Notes under the pieces: model-generated
Databases searched by the model: none
The model's input: only the letters and a program-made list of their open reading frames with translations
Told to the model about the DNA's origin: nothing
Position numbers and translations under genes: made by a program
Source: Spirochaetaceae bacterium
Lineage (GTDB): Bacteria > Spirochaetota > Spirochaetia > SZUA-6 > Fen-1364
Reading direction: 5' to 3'
Assembly (NCBI GenBank): GCA_003154555.1
Contig: PMDT01000223.1
Coordinates: forward strand, 16,886-22,705
DNA length: 5,820 nt
Part shown: in pieces, positions 1 through 5,820 of the stretch
How positions within the stretch are numbered: position 1 is the first letter of the stretch
Layout: the number at the start of each line of letters is the position of its first letter

Positions 1-737
1 TAGCGCAGCGCCCACTCCGCGGGGCTCCATTCTTCGGCCCGCCGGTCGAAAACCGCCTTCATCTCCGGCGGCAGATTCTGCGCAAGGCGCCCACCCTTCA
101 ACGGCTCCATGACGACGACGCCGATTCCTTTTTCCGCCGCGTAGCGAAGCCCGTCGACGCCTGCCTGGTAGTTGGTGTCCATGTAGTTGTACTGCATCTG
201 CGCCATGACCCACCCGTCATACTGGTCGATGATCCGGGGGAACTCGTCCTTCTGTCCATGAAAAGAGAAGCCGGCATGGAGGATGCGGCCGCGCCGGCGC
301 TCCGCGTCGAGGAACTCGCGCACTCCCAGGCCGCACATTCGGTCCCACGCCGCCCCATCGAGGCCGTGGACGAGGTAGAAGTCGACATGGTCGGTCTGAA
401 GCCGCTCGAGCTGCCTCGTGAGGTAGCCTTCCATTTCATCCGACGTCTTGATGATCTGCTGCGGAAGCTTTGTGGCGAGCAGAACGCGATCCCGAAAGCC
501 CCCCGAAAGAGCGCGGCCAACGACAGGCTCACTCTGCCCCTGCTGCCCGAACGAGGTGGCATGGTAGAACCAGGCCGTATCCACGTAATTGACGCCCTTT
601 TCTATCGCCTCGTGAAGGAGGCGCGTCGCCGCGGCCTCATCGATCTTGTCGGGAGAACCCGCAGTGGGCAGCCTCATGCAGCCAAAACCAAGCACGGATA
701 CCTTTACCCCGCTGCGTCCAAGAGTCCGGTAGCGCAT
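1..737 (-). CDS. Aldo/keto reductase, COG1453-like (C-terminus cut off by window edge)
   Basis: This is an NAD(P)H-dependent cytoplasmic oxidoreductase of the aldo/keto reductase (TIM-barrel) superfamily; 245 residues are visible. The start is ATG at 737, preceded by AGAAGG at 742-747 with a short 4-nt spacer. The N-terminus MRYRTLGRSG followed by LGFGCMRLP is typical. The catalytic tetrad appears intact: Asp53 and Tyr58 (VDTAWFY), Lys90 (ATKLP) and His124 (YLVHG). The segments GFSFHG (156-161), MQYNYMD (181-187) and GVVVMEPLKGGRLA (206-219) resemble the COG1453 'predicted oxidoreductase' branch. Members of that branch are usually about 370-390 residues long with a C-terminal 4Fe-4S ferredoxin-like domain, which here would lie beyond the left edge. 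The gene starts 73 bp after satP on the same strand, with no clear terminator between them. The substrate is unknown. Reduction of lactaldehyde or oxidation of an aldose would suit the neighbourhood, but this is speculation. The family call is firm; the subfamily is likely. Confidence 0.93.
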   Translation of the reverse strand, partial: MRYRTLGRSGVKVSVLGFGCMRLPTAGSPDKIDEAAATRLLHEAIEKGVNYVDTAWFYHATSFGQQGQSEPVVGRALSGGFRDRVLLATKLPQQIIKTSDEMEGYLTRQLERLQTDHVDFYLVHGLDGAAWDRMCGLGVREFLDAERRRGRILHAGFSFHGQKDEFPRIIDQYDGWVMAQMQYNYMDTNYQAGVDGLRYAAEKGIGVVVMEPLKGGRLAQNLPPEMKAVFDRRAEEWSPAEWALR

Positions 738-810
738 ACAGCCTTCTTTTCTTCGGCCCTGTGGCGAGACTGAGAATGCAAACTGGTGGTTGAGAACGCC
801 GTTGCGTCGC

Positions 811-1407
811 TCAGCCTCGAGATCCCATCGGCAGGACCGTTCTTCCGAATTGCCCGTTCAGGACGATTGCGATTGCCCCGTAGAAGGCAGAAAGGCCGCA
901 GACGATTCCTTCGACGCCGGCGATCATCCTCACGGCGGCATTTCCGGTGAAATCCGCGATCGCCAGGAGGTAGAACAGGACGGCAAGGGTTGCGAATACA
1001 ACCTGGTGCACGCGCGTTATCTTCAGGGTCCCGAAGAACATGCCGGTGGTGAACAGGCCCCATATCAGAAGATAGAATCCCATTGAGAATGACGAAGCGG
1101 CGTCGCCAATCCCCAGGTTCGGGAATGTCCACACTGCGACAAGGCTCAGCCAGAAGAAACCGTAGGCGCAGAACGCCGTCATCCCGAAGGTATTGTTTTT
1201 CCTGAACTCCATGATGCCGGCGATGACCTGCGCCAGGCCGCCCACGAACACGCCCATCCCCATGATCATGGTACTGAGCGGGAAGAGCCCCGCGTTGTGG
1301 AAGTTAAGGAGCACTGTGGTCATTCCGAATCCGAGAAGACCGAGGGGAGCAGGGTTTGCGGTCGTCTGGTTCGGAGTGTGACGAGAGACAGGTGTCGTTG
1401 TGCGCAT
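811..1407 (-). CDS. satP: Acetate/succinate:proton symporter SatP (YaaH/GPR1/FUN34 family)
   Basis: This is an inner-membrane permease of the acetate uptake transporter (AceTr) family, which moves acetate and succinate with protons. From the ATG at 1407 it has 198 residues; E. coli SatP has 188. The family signature NPAPLGLLGFGMTT lies at residues 18-31, and NNTFGMTAFCAYGFFWLSLV (71-90) and the C-terminal QFGRTVLP also match SatP closely. Six hydrophobic segments are visible at about 22-40, 45-66, 74-95, 106-126, 133-152 and 160-183. A TTG at 1473 would add 22 residues, but that extension is basic, lies inside a palindromic intergenic element and has no family counterpart. The ATG is therefore preferred even though no good Shine-Dalgarno precedes it. 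The gene follows the GH95 gene after 138 bp. In a sugar-fermentation locus it might import or export acetate or succinate; direction cannot be read from sequence. Confidence 0.95.
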   Translation of the reverse strand: MRTTTPVSRHTPNQTTANPAPLGLLGFGMTTVLLNFHNAGLFPLSTMIMGMGVFVGGLAQVIAGIMEFRKNNTFGMTAFCAYGFFWLSLVAVWTFPNLGIGDAASSFSMGFYLLIWGLFTTGMFFGTLKITRVHQVVFATLAVLFYLLAIADFTGNAAVRMIAGVEGIVCGLSAFYGAIAIVLNGQFGRTVLPMGSRG

Positions 1408-1417
1408 GATTGAGAGG

Positions 1418-1446
1418 ATAGTACCCGAGCTGATCAATCTCTTCAA
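1418..1446 (-). promoter_or_regulatory. Candidate sigma70-type promoter for satP, possibly giving a near-leaderless mRNA
   Basis: On the minus strand TTGAAG (1446-1441) and TACTAT (1423-1418) are separated by exactly 17 nt, each matching the -35/-10 consensus at 4 of 6 positions. The -10 box ends only 10 nt before the satP ATG at 1407. Transcription would thus begin within a few bases of the start codon, which would fit the absence of a Shine-Dalgarno there. A small palindrome CAACC-C-GGTTG (1444-1454) overlaps the -35 box and could be an operator. Boxes this weak occur by chance, so the call is tentative. Confidence 0.3.
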
Positions 1447-1459
1447 CCGGGTTGGTCTC

Positions 1460-1505
1460 TTCCCGCGGGTCAAGCCCGCCGATTGCGTGCCTGCGAAAGC
1501 GGGAA
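1460..1505. repeat. 46-bp palindromic element (REP/MITE-like) between the GH95 gene and satP
   Basis: The element is bounded by a perfect 7-bp inverted repeat, TTCCCGC at 1460-1466 and GCGGGAA at 1499-1505. Inside it GCGGG-TCAAG-CCCGC (1465-1479) forms a second, tighter hairpin. The CCCGC at 1475-1479 can pair with either GCGGG copy, so two alternative folds exist in RNA. The sequence style (CGGGTCAAGCCCG and GCGAAAGCGGGAA) resembles small dispersed intergenic palindromes common in several bacterial phyla. Only one copy lies in this window, so membership of a repeat family is not shown. No T-run follows on either strand, so it is not a standard intrinsic terminator. Confidence 0.4.
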
Positions 1506-1545
1506 ATCATGCGCTGCGCGGGGCGTCTGGAAACGAGCTTCTGCG

Positions 1546-3978
1546 TCAGTCGGCCTGGTGCGTTCCAAAAATGCGAAGTGCCGTCCGAGGCTCCATTATG
1601 ATTCTGAGACTATCCGCATCCACCGTGACAGCCCGGGCGCCGGTGTCGTCAGTCTGCCATCGGCAGGATGAGAAAAATGCGGGAAGCCTGCAGACAACAT
1701 CGGTCGGCCTCTCCGCAAAGATCCTGGCGCTGAAAAGGCCGTTCTCCCTGTCCCAGGTGAACGATATCGTGCCCGTGCAGAAATGAAGTCCTTCGACGGC
1801 TCCCTTCCGCCATTTCTGCGGACACGCCGGCAGGATCTTGATGAGGTCGGCCGAGGAATAGAAAAGCATTTCCTGCACCGCGTTGGACCAGCCCATGTTC
1901 GCATCGATCTGGAAGGGAGCCATGTTGAAGGGGATGCAGATGCCCATGCCTCTCCAGTCGTTGGAAAGCGTGAAGAAGTTGTTCATGACGCACGAACGCG
2001 ACAAAAGCTCGAGGCACTCGAGAGCCTGATCGCCGTCCTCCAGGCGCGCATGGATGCAGGCAAGATGCGCCAGGGACCAGTTGCTCTGGTCGCCAGGTCC
2101 GACCCTGAGCCGCAGCGTCACCGCCTTCCTGAATGCTTCGAAAAGCCCGGACCGGTCAGCCGCTCTCACCTCGTGTCCGGGGAAAACCGGAAACAGGTGA
2201 GAAAGATGGCGGTGGTGGTCATTGTCCTTGAAATCAGGGTGCATCCATTCCCTGATTCCCCCCTCGTCGTTGATCTGGTAGGGCGGAATCTTGCTGCGCA
2301 TCCGCTCCCAGCGCCGTGTCTCCTCTTCAGGTGCTCCGGTAACCCGGCATCCATCAATCAGGTTCCCGAGCAGATCCTTGATAACGGCGAAGTCCATGGT
2401 GGCGTTGATTGCAGTCGGCAGGGGATGGGAAAGCGCATCATACTCCCGCGGCACGTAGTTGCCCGGCGAGTTTTCCGGGGAAACCGAGGGATAAGAGACA
2501 AAGTTCCCTTCCGGGCCGGTGACAAGAAAGTCCTCAAAGAACAATGCCGCCTCGCTCATGAAGGGAAGCGCCGTGGCAGTCAGGAACGCAAGGTTGCCGG
2601 TGAAAAGGTAGTAGTCGAAATAGAACCGTGCGATCCAGCCCGCCGCTGCCGTCCAGTTCATGATGACCGGCACATTCACGCTGGCAAGCCCCATGCCCGG
2701 CGAGGTGTATGCATGCACGACGATTCCCCGACATCCGAAGAGCTTTCTCGCGTTCGCCCGGGAATCGTTCATGAGATCGCCGTAATAACGGACGACGGAT
2801 TGAAGGAGCCCGGACAGACCGCCGACCGCGGCCTGCCAGTAGATCATCTCGATGTTTTCATTTGCGACGTTCTGGCACCACATCGGGTTGTAGTCCCCGC
2901 ACCACAGGCCGTACAAGGCGCATGGAAGGCCGTCCTCCCTTGTCGCGGAGATCAGAAGATACCTGCCGTACGCCCACATCTTTTCAACGAGTGTATTCGG
3001 GACATCTCCACCATACGCCTGCTCGAGCAGGTCTTCGTTCGACCGCCCTTCGTCATCGGAAATCCTGATGGAGGCCGACGCGAACAGCTTCCCATGAAGC
3101 GCGGCGTGCGCATCGAGCAGCGTCGCATAGTCGATGACAGTCTCTCCCAGGCCTTTCTTCAGGGACCGCCAGCATTCCTCCCGATCTCCCCTGACGAACA
3201 GCTTCACGAGAATCAACGCCCGGCGCGATCCGACAATCTGGATCGCGTTCCCGACGGCCCTCGTGCTGCCATCGATACAGACGACGCGGGCAACCGCGCC
3301 GAAGTCCGTGCCGTCGTCGTTTCGCGACGCGTAGAAGAGCGTGTCGGCTTCGGCCCACACCTCGAGCGCGGATTCAAGCTCCCCGCGGGTGACGAGGTTC
3401 TTTGTCACGACGTCCTCATCCCGCAGGCCGTTCGAGTCTTCGAAATCGTGGAGACCAATCGTCACGCGCGCTTCAATGGGCCTTCCTGTTGCCCGCAGCT
3501 CATAGACGACCATGTCGGCTGACCGGGACACAAAAAGGCTCCGCTCGAACTCATCATCCCCGTCCTGCCAGCGAACGACCACTTCCCCGGTCCCCATGTC
3601 GAGGCGCCGGGAATAGTGCGTGAATCCCCGAACGGCCGCCATCTCGACCTTGAGATCGCCGAGCGGGAGGACGGAGCCGACGCTCGCGGTGTAGCCCGTA
3701 TTGTCCAGCGCATCGACGAGGACCCTGTTCGCCTCCCGGTATTTCCCCGACGCCATCAGGCGTCTGGTCTCCGCGAGGCTTGCACTCACGTCGGGCAGCT
3801 CCGCCCGTCGTGTCCCATGCCAGAGCCCGGCGTGGTTCAGGAGCACGGTCTCCCGTGAGACCCCGCCATAGACGGCCGCGCCGATCCTGCCATTCCCGCA
3901 CGGAAGCGCTTCCCTCCACAGGCTGCCCCACCATGAAGCGGGATGGCGCAGAATGAGCTGATGCCGTGCGTCGGGCAC
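1546..3978 (-). CDS. Glycoside hydrolase family 95 enzyme (alpha-L-fucosidase / alpha-L-galactosidase-like)
   Basis: This 810-residue protein has the usual GH95 length and probably removes terminal alpha-linked L-fucose or L-galactose by an inverting mechanism. Inferred layout: N-terminal beta-sandwich about 10-270 (EALPCGNGRIGAAVYGG at 23-39, LLNHAGLWHG at 46-55), (alpha/alpha)6 catalytic barrel about 310-700, C-terminal beta-domain about 705-805. Family motifs visible are NEN..EM.YW (Asn373, Asn375, Trp381), YPSVSPEN (Glu502, the expected general acid), HRHLSHLFPVFPG (589-601) and APFQIDANMG (Asp692, the expected partner of the Asn pair). The catalytic set therefore looks intact. It diverges elsewhere: VHAYTS (421-426) stands where most relatives have an HHNTD-like motif, and Val371 lies two residues before Asn373. 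There is no signal peptide, so it should act in the cytoplasm on imported oligosaccharide. The start is GTG at 3978, with TGAGGA at 3988-3993, 9 nt upstream. The gene follows the second permease after 12 bp. Family certain, sugar specificity uncertain. Confidence 0.93.
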   Translation of the reverse strand: MPDARHQLILRHPASWWGSLWREALPCGNGRIGAAVYGGVSRETVLLNHAGLWHGTRRAELPDVSASLAETRRLMASGKYREANRVLVDALDNTGYTASVGSVLPLGDLKVEMAAVRGFTHYSRRLDMGTGEVVVRWQDGDDEFERSLFVSRSADMVVYELRATGRPIEARVTIGLHDFEDSNGLRDEDVVTKNLVTRGELESALEVWAEADTLFYASRNDDGTDFGAVARVVCIDGSTRAVGNAIQIVGSRRALILVKLFVRGDREECWRSLKKGLGETVIDYATLLDAHAALHGKLFASASIRISDDEGRSNEDLLEQAYGGDVPNTLVEKMWAYGRYLLISATREDGLPCALYGLWCGDYNPMWCQNVANENIEMIYWQAAVGGLSGLLQSVVRYYGDLMNDSRANARKLFGCRGIVVHAYTSPGMGLASVNVPVIMNWTAAAGWIARFYFDYYLFTGNLAFLTATALPFMSEAALFFEDFLVTGPEGNFVSYPSVSPENSPGNYVPREYDALSHPLPTAINATMDFAVIKDLLGNLIDGCRVTGAPEEETRRWERMRSKIPPYQINDEGGIREWMHPDFKDNDHHRHLSHLFPVFPGHEVRAADRSGLFEAFRKAVTLRLRVGPGDQSNWSLAHLACIHARLEDGDQALECLELLSRSCVMNNFFTLSNDWRGMGICIPFNMAPFQIDANMGWSNAVQEMLFYSSADLIKILPACPQKWRKGAVEGLHFCTGTISFTWDRENGLFSARIFAERPTDVVCRLPAFFSSCRWQTDDTGARAVTVDADSLRIIMEPRTALRIFGTHQAD

Positions 3979-3987
3979 CGCGCTATT

Positions 3988-3993
3988 TCCTCA
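3988..3993 (-). promoter_or_regulatory. Shine-Dalgarno of the GH95 gene, overlapping the permease stop codon
   Basis: The minus strand reads TGAGGA; its TGA is the stop codon of the preceding permease and AGGA is the ribosome-binding core. The spacer to the GTG start at 3978 is 9 nt. This supports the GTG start and suggests translational coupling between importer and glycosidase. Confidence 0.7.
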
Positions 3994-4812
3994 TCCCTTG
4001 ACGGCACCGGCCGTCATGCCCGAGACAATGTATTTTTGCGCGAATATGTAGACCACGAGCAGGGGCGCCACGGTGATGACGATATCCGCGAAGATCAGGT
4101 TCCACTGCTGAGACCTCGAGCCGTAGAAGTTGTAGATGGTGAGCGGCAGCGCCCACTTGGCGCCGCCCACAAAGAACAGGGGGATCATGACGTCATTCCA
4201 GGCGCCGATAAAGCTGAAAATGAAGATGGTCACCGTGACGGGTTTCAGCAGGGGAAAAATGATCTGGTAAAACATCCGCAATCCGCCGCAGCCGTCGATG
4301 ATGGCCGATTCGTCCAGTTCCCGTGGCACGCTTTTCACGAATCCGGAGTAGAGGAAAATGCTCATCGGAAGCCCATAGGTCGCGAAGATGAGGATGATGC
4401 CGAGGTAGGTGTTGATCAGCTTCGTCGCGTTCAACACGAGGAAGGTCGGTATCATGGCTGCCGGAATGATAAGGCCGCAGATGAACACGTAGAAAATGAC
4501 CTCCGTGAACTTCGAGCCTTTTCGTGAGATGACAAAGCCGGAGAGGGACGAAAGCATGATGATGATCGCCACGGACGCGGTGGCCTCCACGAGCCCATTG
4601 AAGAATGCGCGCGCGATGCCGCCTTCGATGAAGACGGCGCGATAATTCTCGAAATGAAGCCTGAGGGCGGCCGGAAGGCCCACACCCAGGAGATTCGCGT
4701 CCCGCTGCACCTTCAGCGAATTGACCAGCACCATCCAGACCGGGATAAGGTAGGCCGCGCTTGCCGCGCAGAGAAGGAGCTTCAGAATAAGGCCACGGGT
4801 TGTATGCCTCAC
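3991..4812 (-). CDS. Carbohydrate ABC transporter permease, MalG/UgpE type (CUT1)
   Basis: This is the second membrane subunit of a binding-protein-dependent sugar importer; 273 residues, a normal family length. The N-terminal LIPVWMVLVNSLK (22-34), the cytoplasmic EAA loop ELDESAIIDGCGG...FPLLKP (165-191, the site that docks the ATPase), FIGAWNDVMIPL (201-212) and the C-terminal GMTAGAVKG are diagnostic of the MalG side. About six membrane segments are seen, near 9-31, 71-95, 105-127, 135-158, 193-215 and 240-262. The start is GTG at 4812, sharing the 4-base overlap GTGA with the stop codon of the preceding permease. GGAGG at 4820-4824 lies 7 nt upstream. It should pair with that permease and an ATPase not encoded here. 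The linked GH95 enzyme suggests a fucosylated or L-galactosylated oligosaccharide as substrate, but permeases do not reveal substrate by sequence. Confidence 0.95.
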   Translation of the reverse strand: MRHTTRGLILKLLLCAASAAYLIPVWMVLVNSLKVQRDANLLGVGLPAALRLHFENYRAVFIEGGIARAFFNGLVEATASVAIIIMLSSLSGFVISRKGSKFTEVIFYVFICGLIIPAAMIPTFLVLNATKLINTYLGIILIFATYGLPMSIFLYSGFVKSVPRELDESAIIDGCGGLRMFYQIIFPLLKPVTVTIFIFSFIGAWNDVMIPLFFVGGAKWALPLTIYNFYGSRSQQWNLIFADIVITVAPLLVVYIFAQKYIVSGMTAGAVKG

Positions 4813-5693
4813 AACTGGACCTCCGCTCTCCTGAGGACGGGAAGCGAAAGCAGCGTGAGAAAGAGGATCACGACCGTCATGATCAGGCCGACGGAGGCGG
4901 AATACCCGAGCAGGCCATCGGAAAAGGTCTTGTAGAGGAATGTCCCGAACACCTGCGTGGCGTCAGCGGGACCTCCATTTGTGGTGGAGAACACCTGGGT
5001 GAACACCTTTACGCCCGCGATGAGGCTGAAGACGAAGTTCACGCTGATGGAGGGGATCATCAATGGGAGAGTGACCTCCCGCGTCCGCTGGAAGCCGTTC
5101 GCGCCGTCGATCTTCGCGGCCTCATAGTATTCCTCGGGGATCGACTGGATTCCCGCGACGAACACCGCCATGTGGAAACCCAGCCATTGCCAGATCTCCA
5201 TTGCGCAGATGCTCGTCATCGCCCACCTGATATCGACAAGCCATTCCCGGGCGAGGACCCCGAGGCCGATTGACCGCAGGAATGTGTTGATAATCCCTGA
5301 CTGGGGATTGTAGATTGCGACAAAGACGATACCGACCACGATGCCGCTTATCATGACCGGCAGAAAGAGCACGGCGCGCAGGGCGCTGTTGAATCTTGTT
5401 TTCCGGCTCACCAGCACGGCGAGAAGGAACCCCCCGGCGAGCTTGACGACGACGGTGAGCGCGGTGAAGTACAGGGTGTTCTTCAATGCGATCCAGAAAG
5501 TCCCCTCAGAGAAGAGGGTCTTGAAGTTCGAGAGGCCGTTGAACGTGAACTCGTACAGGTAGAAGATCGTCCAGTCGGAGAATCCGAGGAACAGGTTGGC
5601 GAGATTCGGGAGAATGAAAAAAACACCAAACACGAGCAACGCGGGTGCGAGAAACCAGGACGAGTAGTATCGGGAATGCCACCGTGATCTCAA
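4809..5693 (-). CDS. Carbohydrate ABC transporter permease, MalF/UgpA type (CUT1)
   Basis: This is the first membrane subunit of the same importer; 294 residues from the chosen start. The first membrane segment WFLAPALLVFGVFFILP (13-29), FKTLF and LKNTLYFT (57-61, 70-77), the EAA loop EYYEAAKIDGANG...LPLMIP (188-214) and TNGGP (238-242) are typical of MalF/UgpA proteins. Membrane segments lie near 13-35, 73-94, 107-128, 158-180, 216-238 and 264-286. Three starts are possible: TTG at 5747, ATG at 5732 and TTG at 5693. The first two lie in or before a perfect 14-bp hairpin (5711-5742). The TTG at 5693 lies just after it, has AAAGGG 8 nt upstream (5702-5707) and leaves 12 residues before the first membrane segment, a usual arrangement. 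I prefer 5693, but the ATG at 5732 (307 residues) remains possible. The next permease overlaps it by 4 bases. Confidence 0.93.
   Translation of the reverse strand: MRSRWHSRYYSSWFLAPALLVFGVFFILPNLANLFLGFSDWTIFYLYEFTFNGLSNFKTLFSEGTFWIALKNTLYFTALTVVVKLAGGFLLAVLVSRKTRFNSALRAVLFLPVMISGIVVGIVFVAIYNPQSGIINTFLRSIGLGVLAREWLVDIRWAMTSICAMEIWQWLGFHMAVFVAGIQSIPEEYYEAAKIDGANGFQRTREVTLPLMIPSISVNFVFSLIAGVKVFTQVFSTTNGGPADATQVFGTFLYKTFSDGLLGYSASVGLIMTVVILFLTLLSLPVLRRAEVQL
4820..4824 (-). promoter_or_regulatory. Strong Shine-Dalgarno for the MalG-type permease
   Basis: GGAGG on the minus strand sits 7 nt before the GTG at 4812, inside the 3' end of the upstream permease. It decides the GTG start and, with the GTGA start/stop overlap at 4809-4812, points to coupled, roughly equal production of the two permeases. 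Confidence 0.75.
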
Positions 5694-5710
5694 GACAGCA
5701 GCCCTTTCGC

Positions 5711-5742
5711 AAGAGCGGATATGCAGGCGCATATCCGCTCTT
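5711..5742. promoter_or_regulatory. Perfect 14-bp stem-loop between binding-protein and permease genes
   Basis: On the plus strand AAGAGCGGATATGC (5711-5724), loop AGGC (5725-5728) and GCATATCCGCTCTT (5729-5742) form an exact inverted repeat. In the minus-strand transcript it lies 35 nt after the stop codon of the binding-protein gene and 17 nt before the preferred permease start. No U-run follows the stem in that direction, so it is not a classical full terminator. An mRNA-stabilising or partial-attenuation hairpin that keeps binding-protein levels above permease levels is the best reading. A repressor operator is the main alternative. In the plus direction the stem runs into TTTT, but no plus-strand gene is evident for it to terminate. 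Confidence 0.75.
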
Positions 5743-5777
5743 TTCAAGACATCGGGAGTGAAGAGAGAATCGTACGC

Positions 5778-5820
5778 CTAGAAGCCGGGGAGCTTCTTGG
5801 CTTTCGCGTCGATGGCGAGA
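5778..5820 (-). CDS. 3' end of the upstream gene, probably the sugar-binding protein of the ABC importer (N-terminus beyond window)
   Basis: Only the last 13 residues and a TAG stop (5780-5778) are inside the window, ending LAIDAKAKKLPGF. A short basic, Ala/Lys-rich tail like this suits the C-terminus of a family 1 extracellular solute-binding protein. Its position directly upstream of a MalF/MalG permease pair is where that gene normally sits. The 14-bp hairpin that follows is also a common arrangement after binding-protein genes. The fragment is too short for the identity to rest on sequence; it is inferred mainly from position. Confidence 0.5.
   Translation of the reverse strand, partial: LAIDAKAKKLPGF

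Noticed and set aside
258..773. 171-codon plus-strand frame and a 154-codon minus-strand frame at 98-562
   Set aside because: Both overlap the aldo/keto reductase, which is read in another minus-strand frame and keeps its catalytic tetrad. They show no family features.
738..810. Terminator or promoter between satP and the reductase
   Set aside because: I found no stable hairpin with a T-run and no convincing -35/-10 pair in this 73-bp gap, only the reductase Shine-Dalgarno at 742-747.
1408..1473. TTG start giving satP 22 extra N-terminal residues
   Set aside because: The extension is basic, begins inside the palindromic element and has no counterpart in SatP. The ATG at 1407 gives a normal family length.
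1783..3522. 579-codon open frame on the plus strand
   Set aside because: It lies wholly opposite the GH95 gene, whose motifs are unmistakable. Its translation is rich in Arg, His and Pro with no domain, as expected for an antisense frame in GC-rich coding DNA.
3943..4527. 194-codon plus-strand frame, and others opposite the permeases (4654-4935, 4800-5273)
   Set aside because: They are charged, low-information antisense shadows of two clear membrane proteins.
5711..5742. Intrinsic terminator reading in the operon direction
   Set aside because: The stem is strong, but on the minus strand it is followed by GCGAAAGG with no U-run. Full termination there is unlikely, and the permeases need read-through.
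1..5820. CRISPR array, tRNA/rRNA, insertion sequence or phage gene
   Set aside because: I saw no regularly spaced repeats, cloverleaf-forming segment, transposase motif or phage-type gene. Nearly all the sequence is explained by the genes called.

Overview
All recognisable genes in this window lie on the minus strand, so they read from the right-hand end to the left. The DNA is fairly GC-rich (roughly 58-60% by eye) and tightly packed, and several genes start at GTG or TTG. It looks like a bacterial carbohydrate-utilisation locus from an organism that uses binding-protein-dependent (CUT1-type) sugar import and a GH95 glycosidase. Planctomycetota/Verrucomicrobiota/Lentisphaerota-like bacteria, Spirochaetota and uncultivated gut or sediment lineages would all fit. 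The sequence alone does not fix the phylum.

Layout in transcription order: (i) 5820-5778, the last 14 codon positions of a gene that is probably the extracellular sugar-binding protein. (ii) An 84-bp gap holding a perfect 14-bp inverted repeat (5711-5742). (iii) 5693-4809, a MalF/UgpA-type permease. (iv) 4812-3991, a MalG/UgpE-type permease that overlaps the first by 4 bases. (v) 3978-1546, a GH95 alpha-L-fucosidase/alpha-L-galactosidase-like enzyme without a signal peptide, whose Shine-Dalgarno overlaps the permease stop codon. (vi) A 138-bp gap with a 46-bp palindromic repeat-like element and a candidate promoter. (vii) 1407-811, a SatP (YaaH) acetate/succinate permease. (viii) 737 to the left edge, an aldo/keto reductase of the COG1453 type, cut off at its C-terminus.

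Working model (inference): the binding protein and two permeases import a small L-fucosyl- or L-galactosyl-containing oligosaccharide, powered by an ATPase encoded elsewhere. The GH95 enzyme then removes the terminal L-sugar in the cytoplasm. SatP would move acetate or succinate, for example as fermentation products, and the reductase could act on an aldehyde or sugar from the same metabolism. The first four genes form a convincing operon. satP and the reductase are co-directional but may have their own promoter.

The families are known ones. The points most worth a second look are the divergent active-site surroundings of the GH95 enzyme, the strong hairpin between binding protein and permease (which also affects the permease start call), and the palindromic repeat-like element in the GH95-satP gap. 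I saw no RNA genes, CRISPR arrays, insertion sequences or phage genes, and no gene-free stretch exceeds 300 bases.
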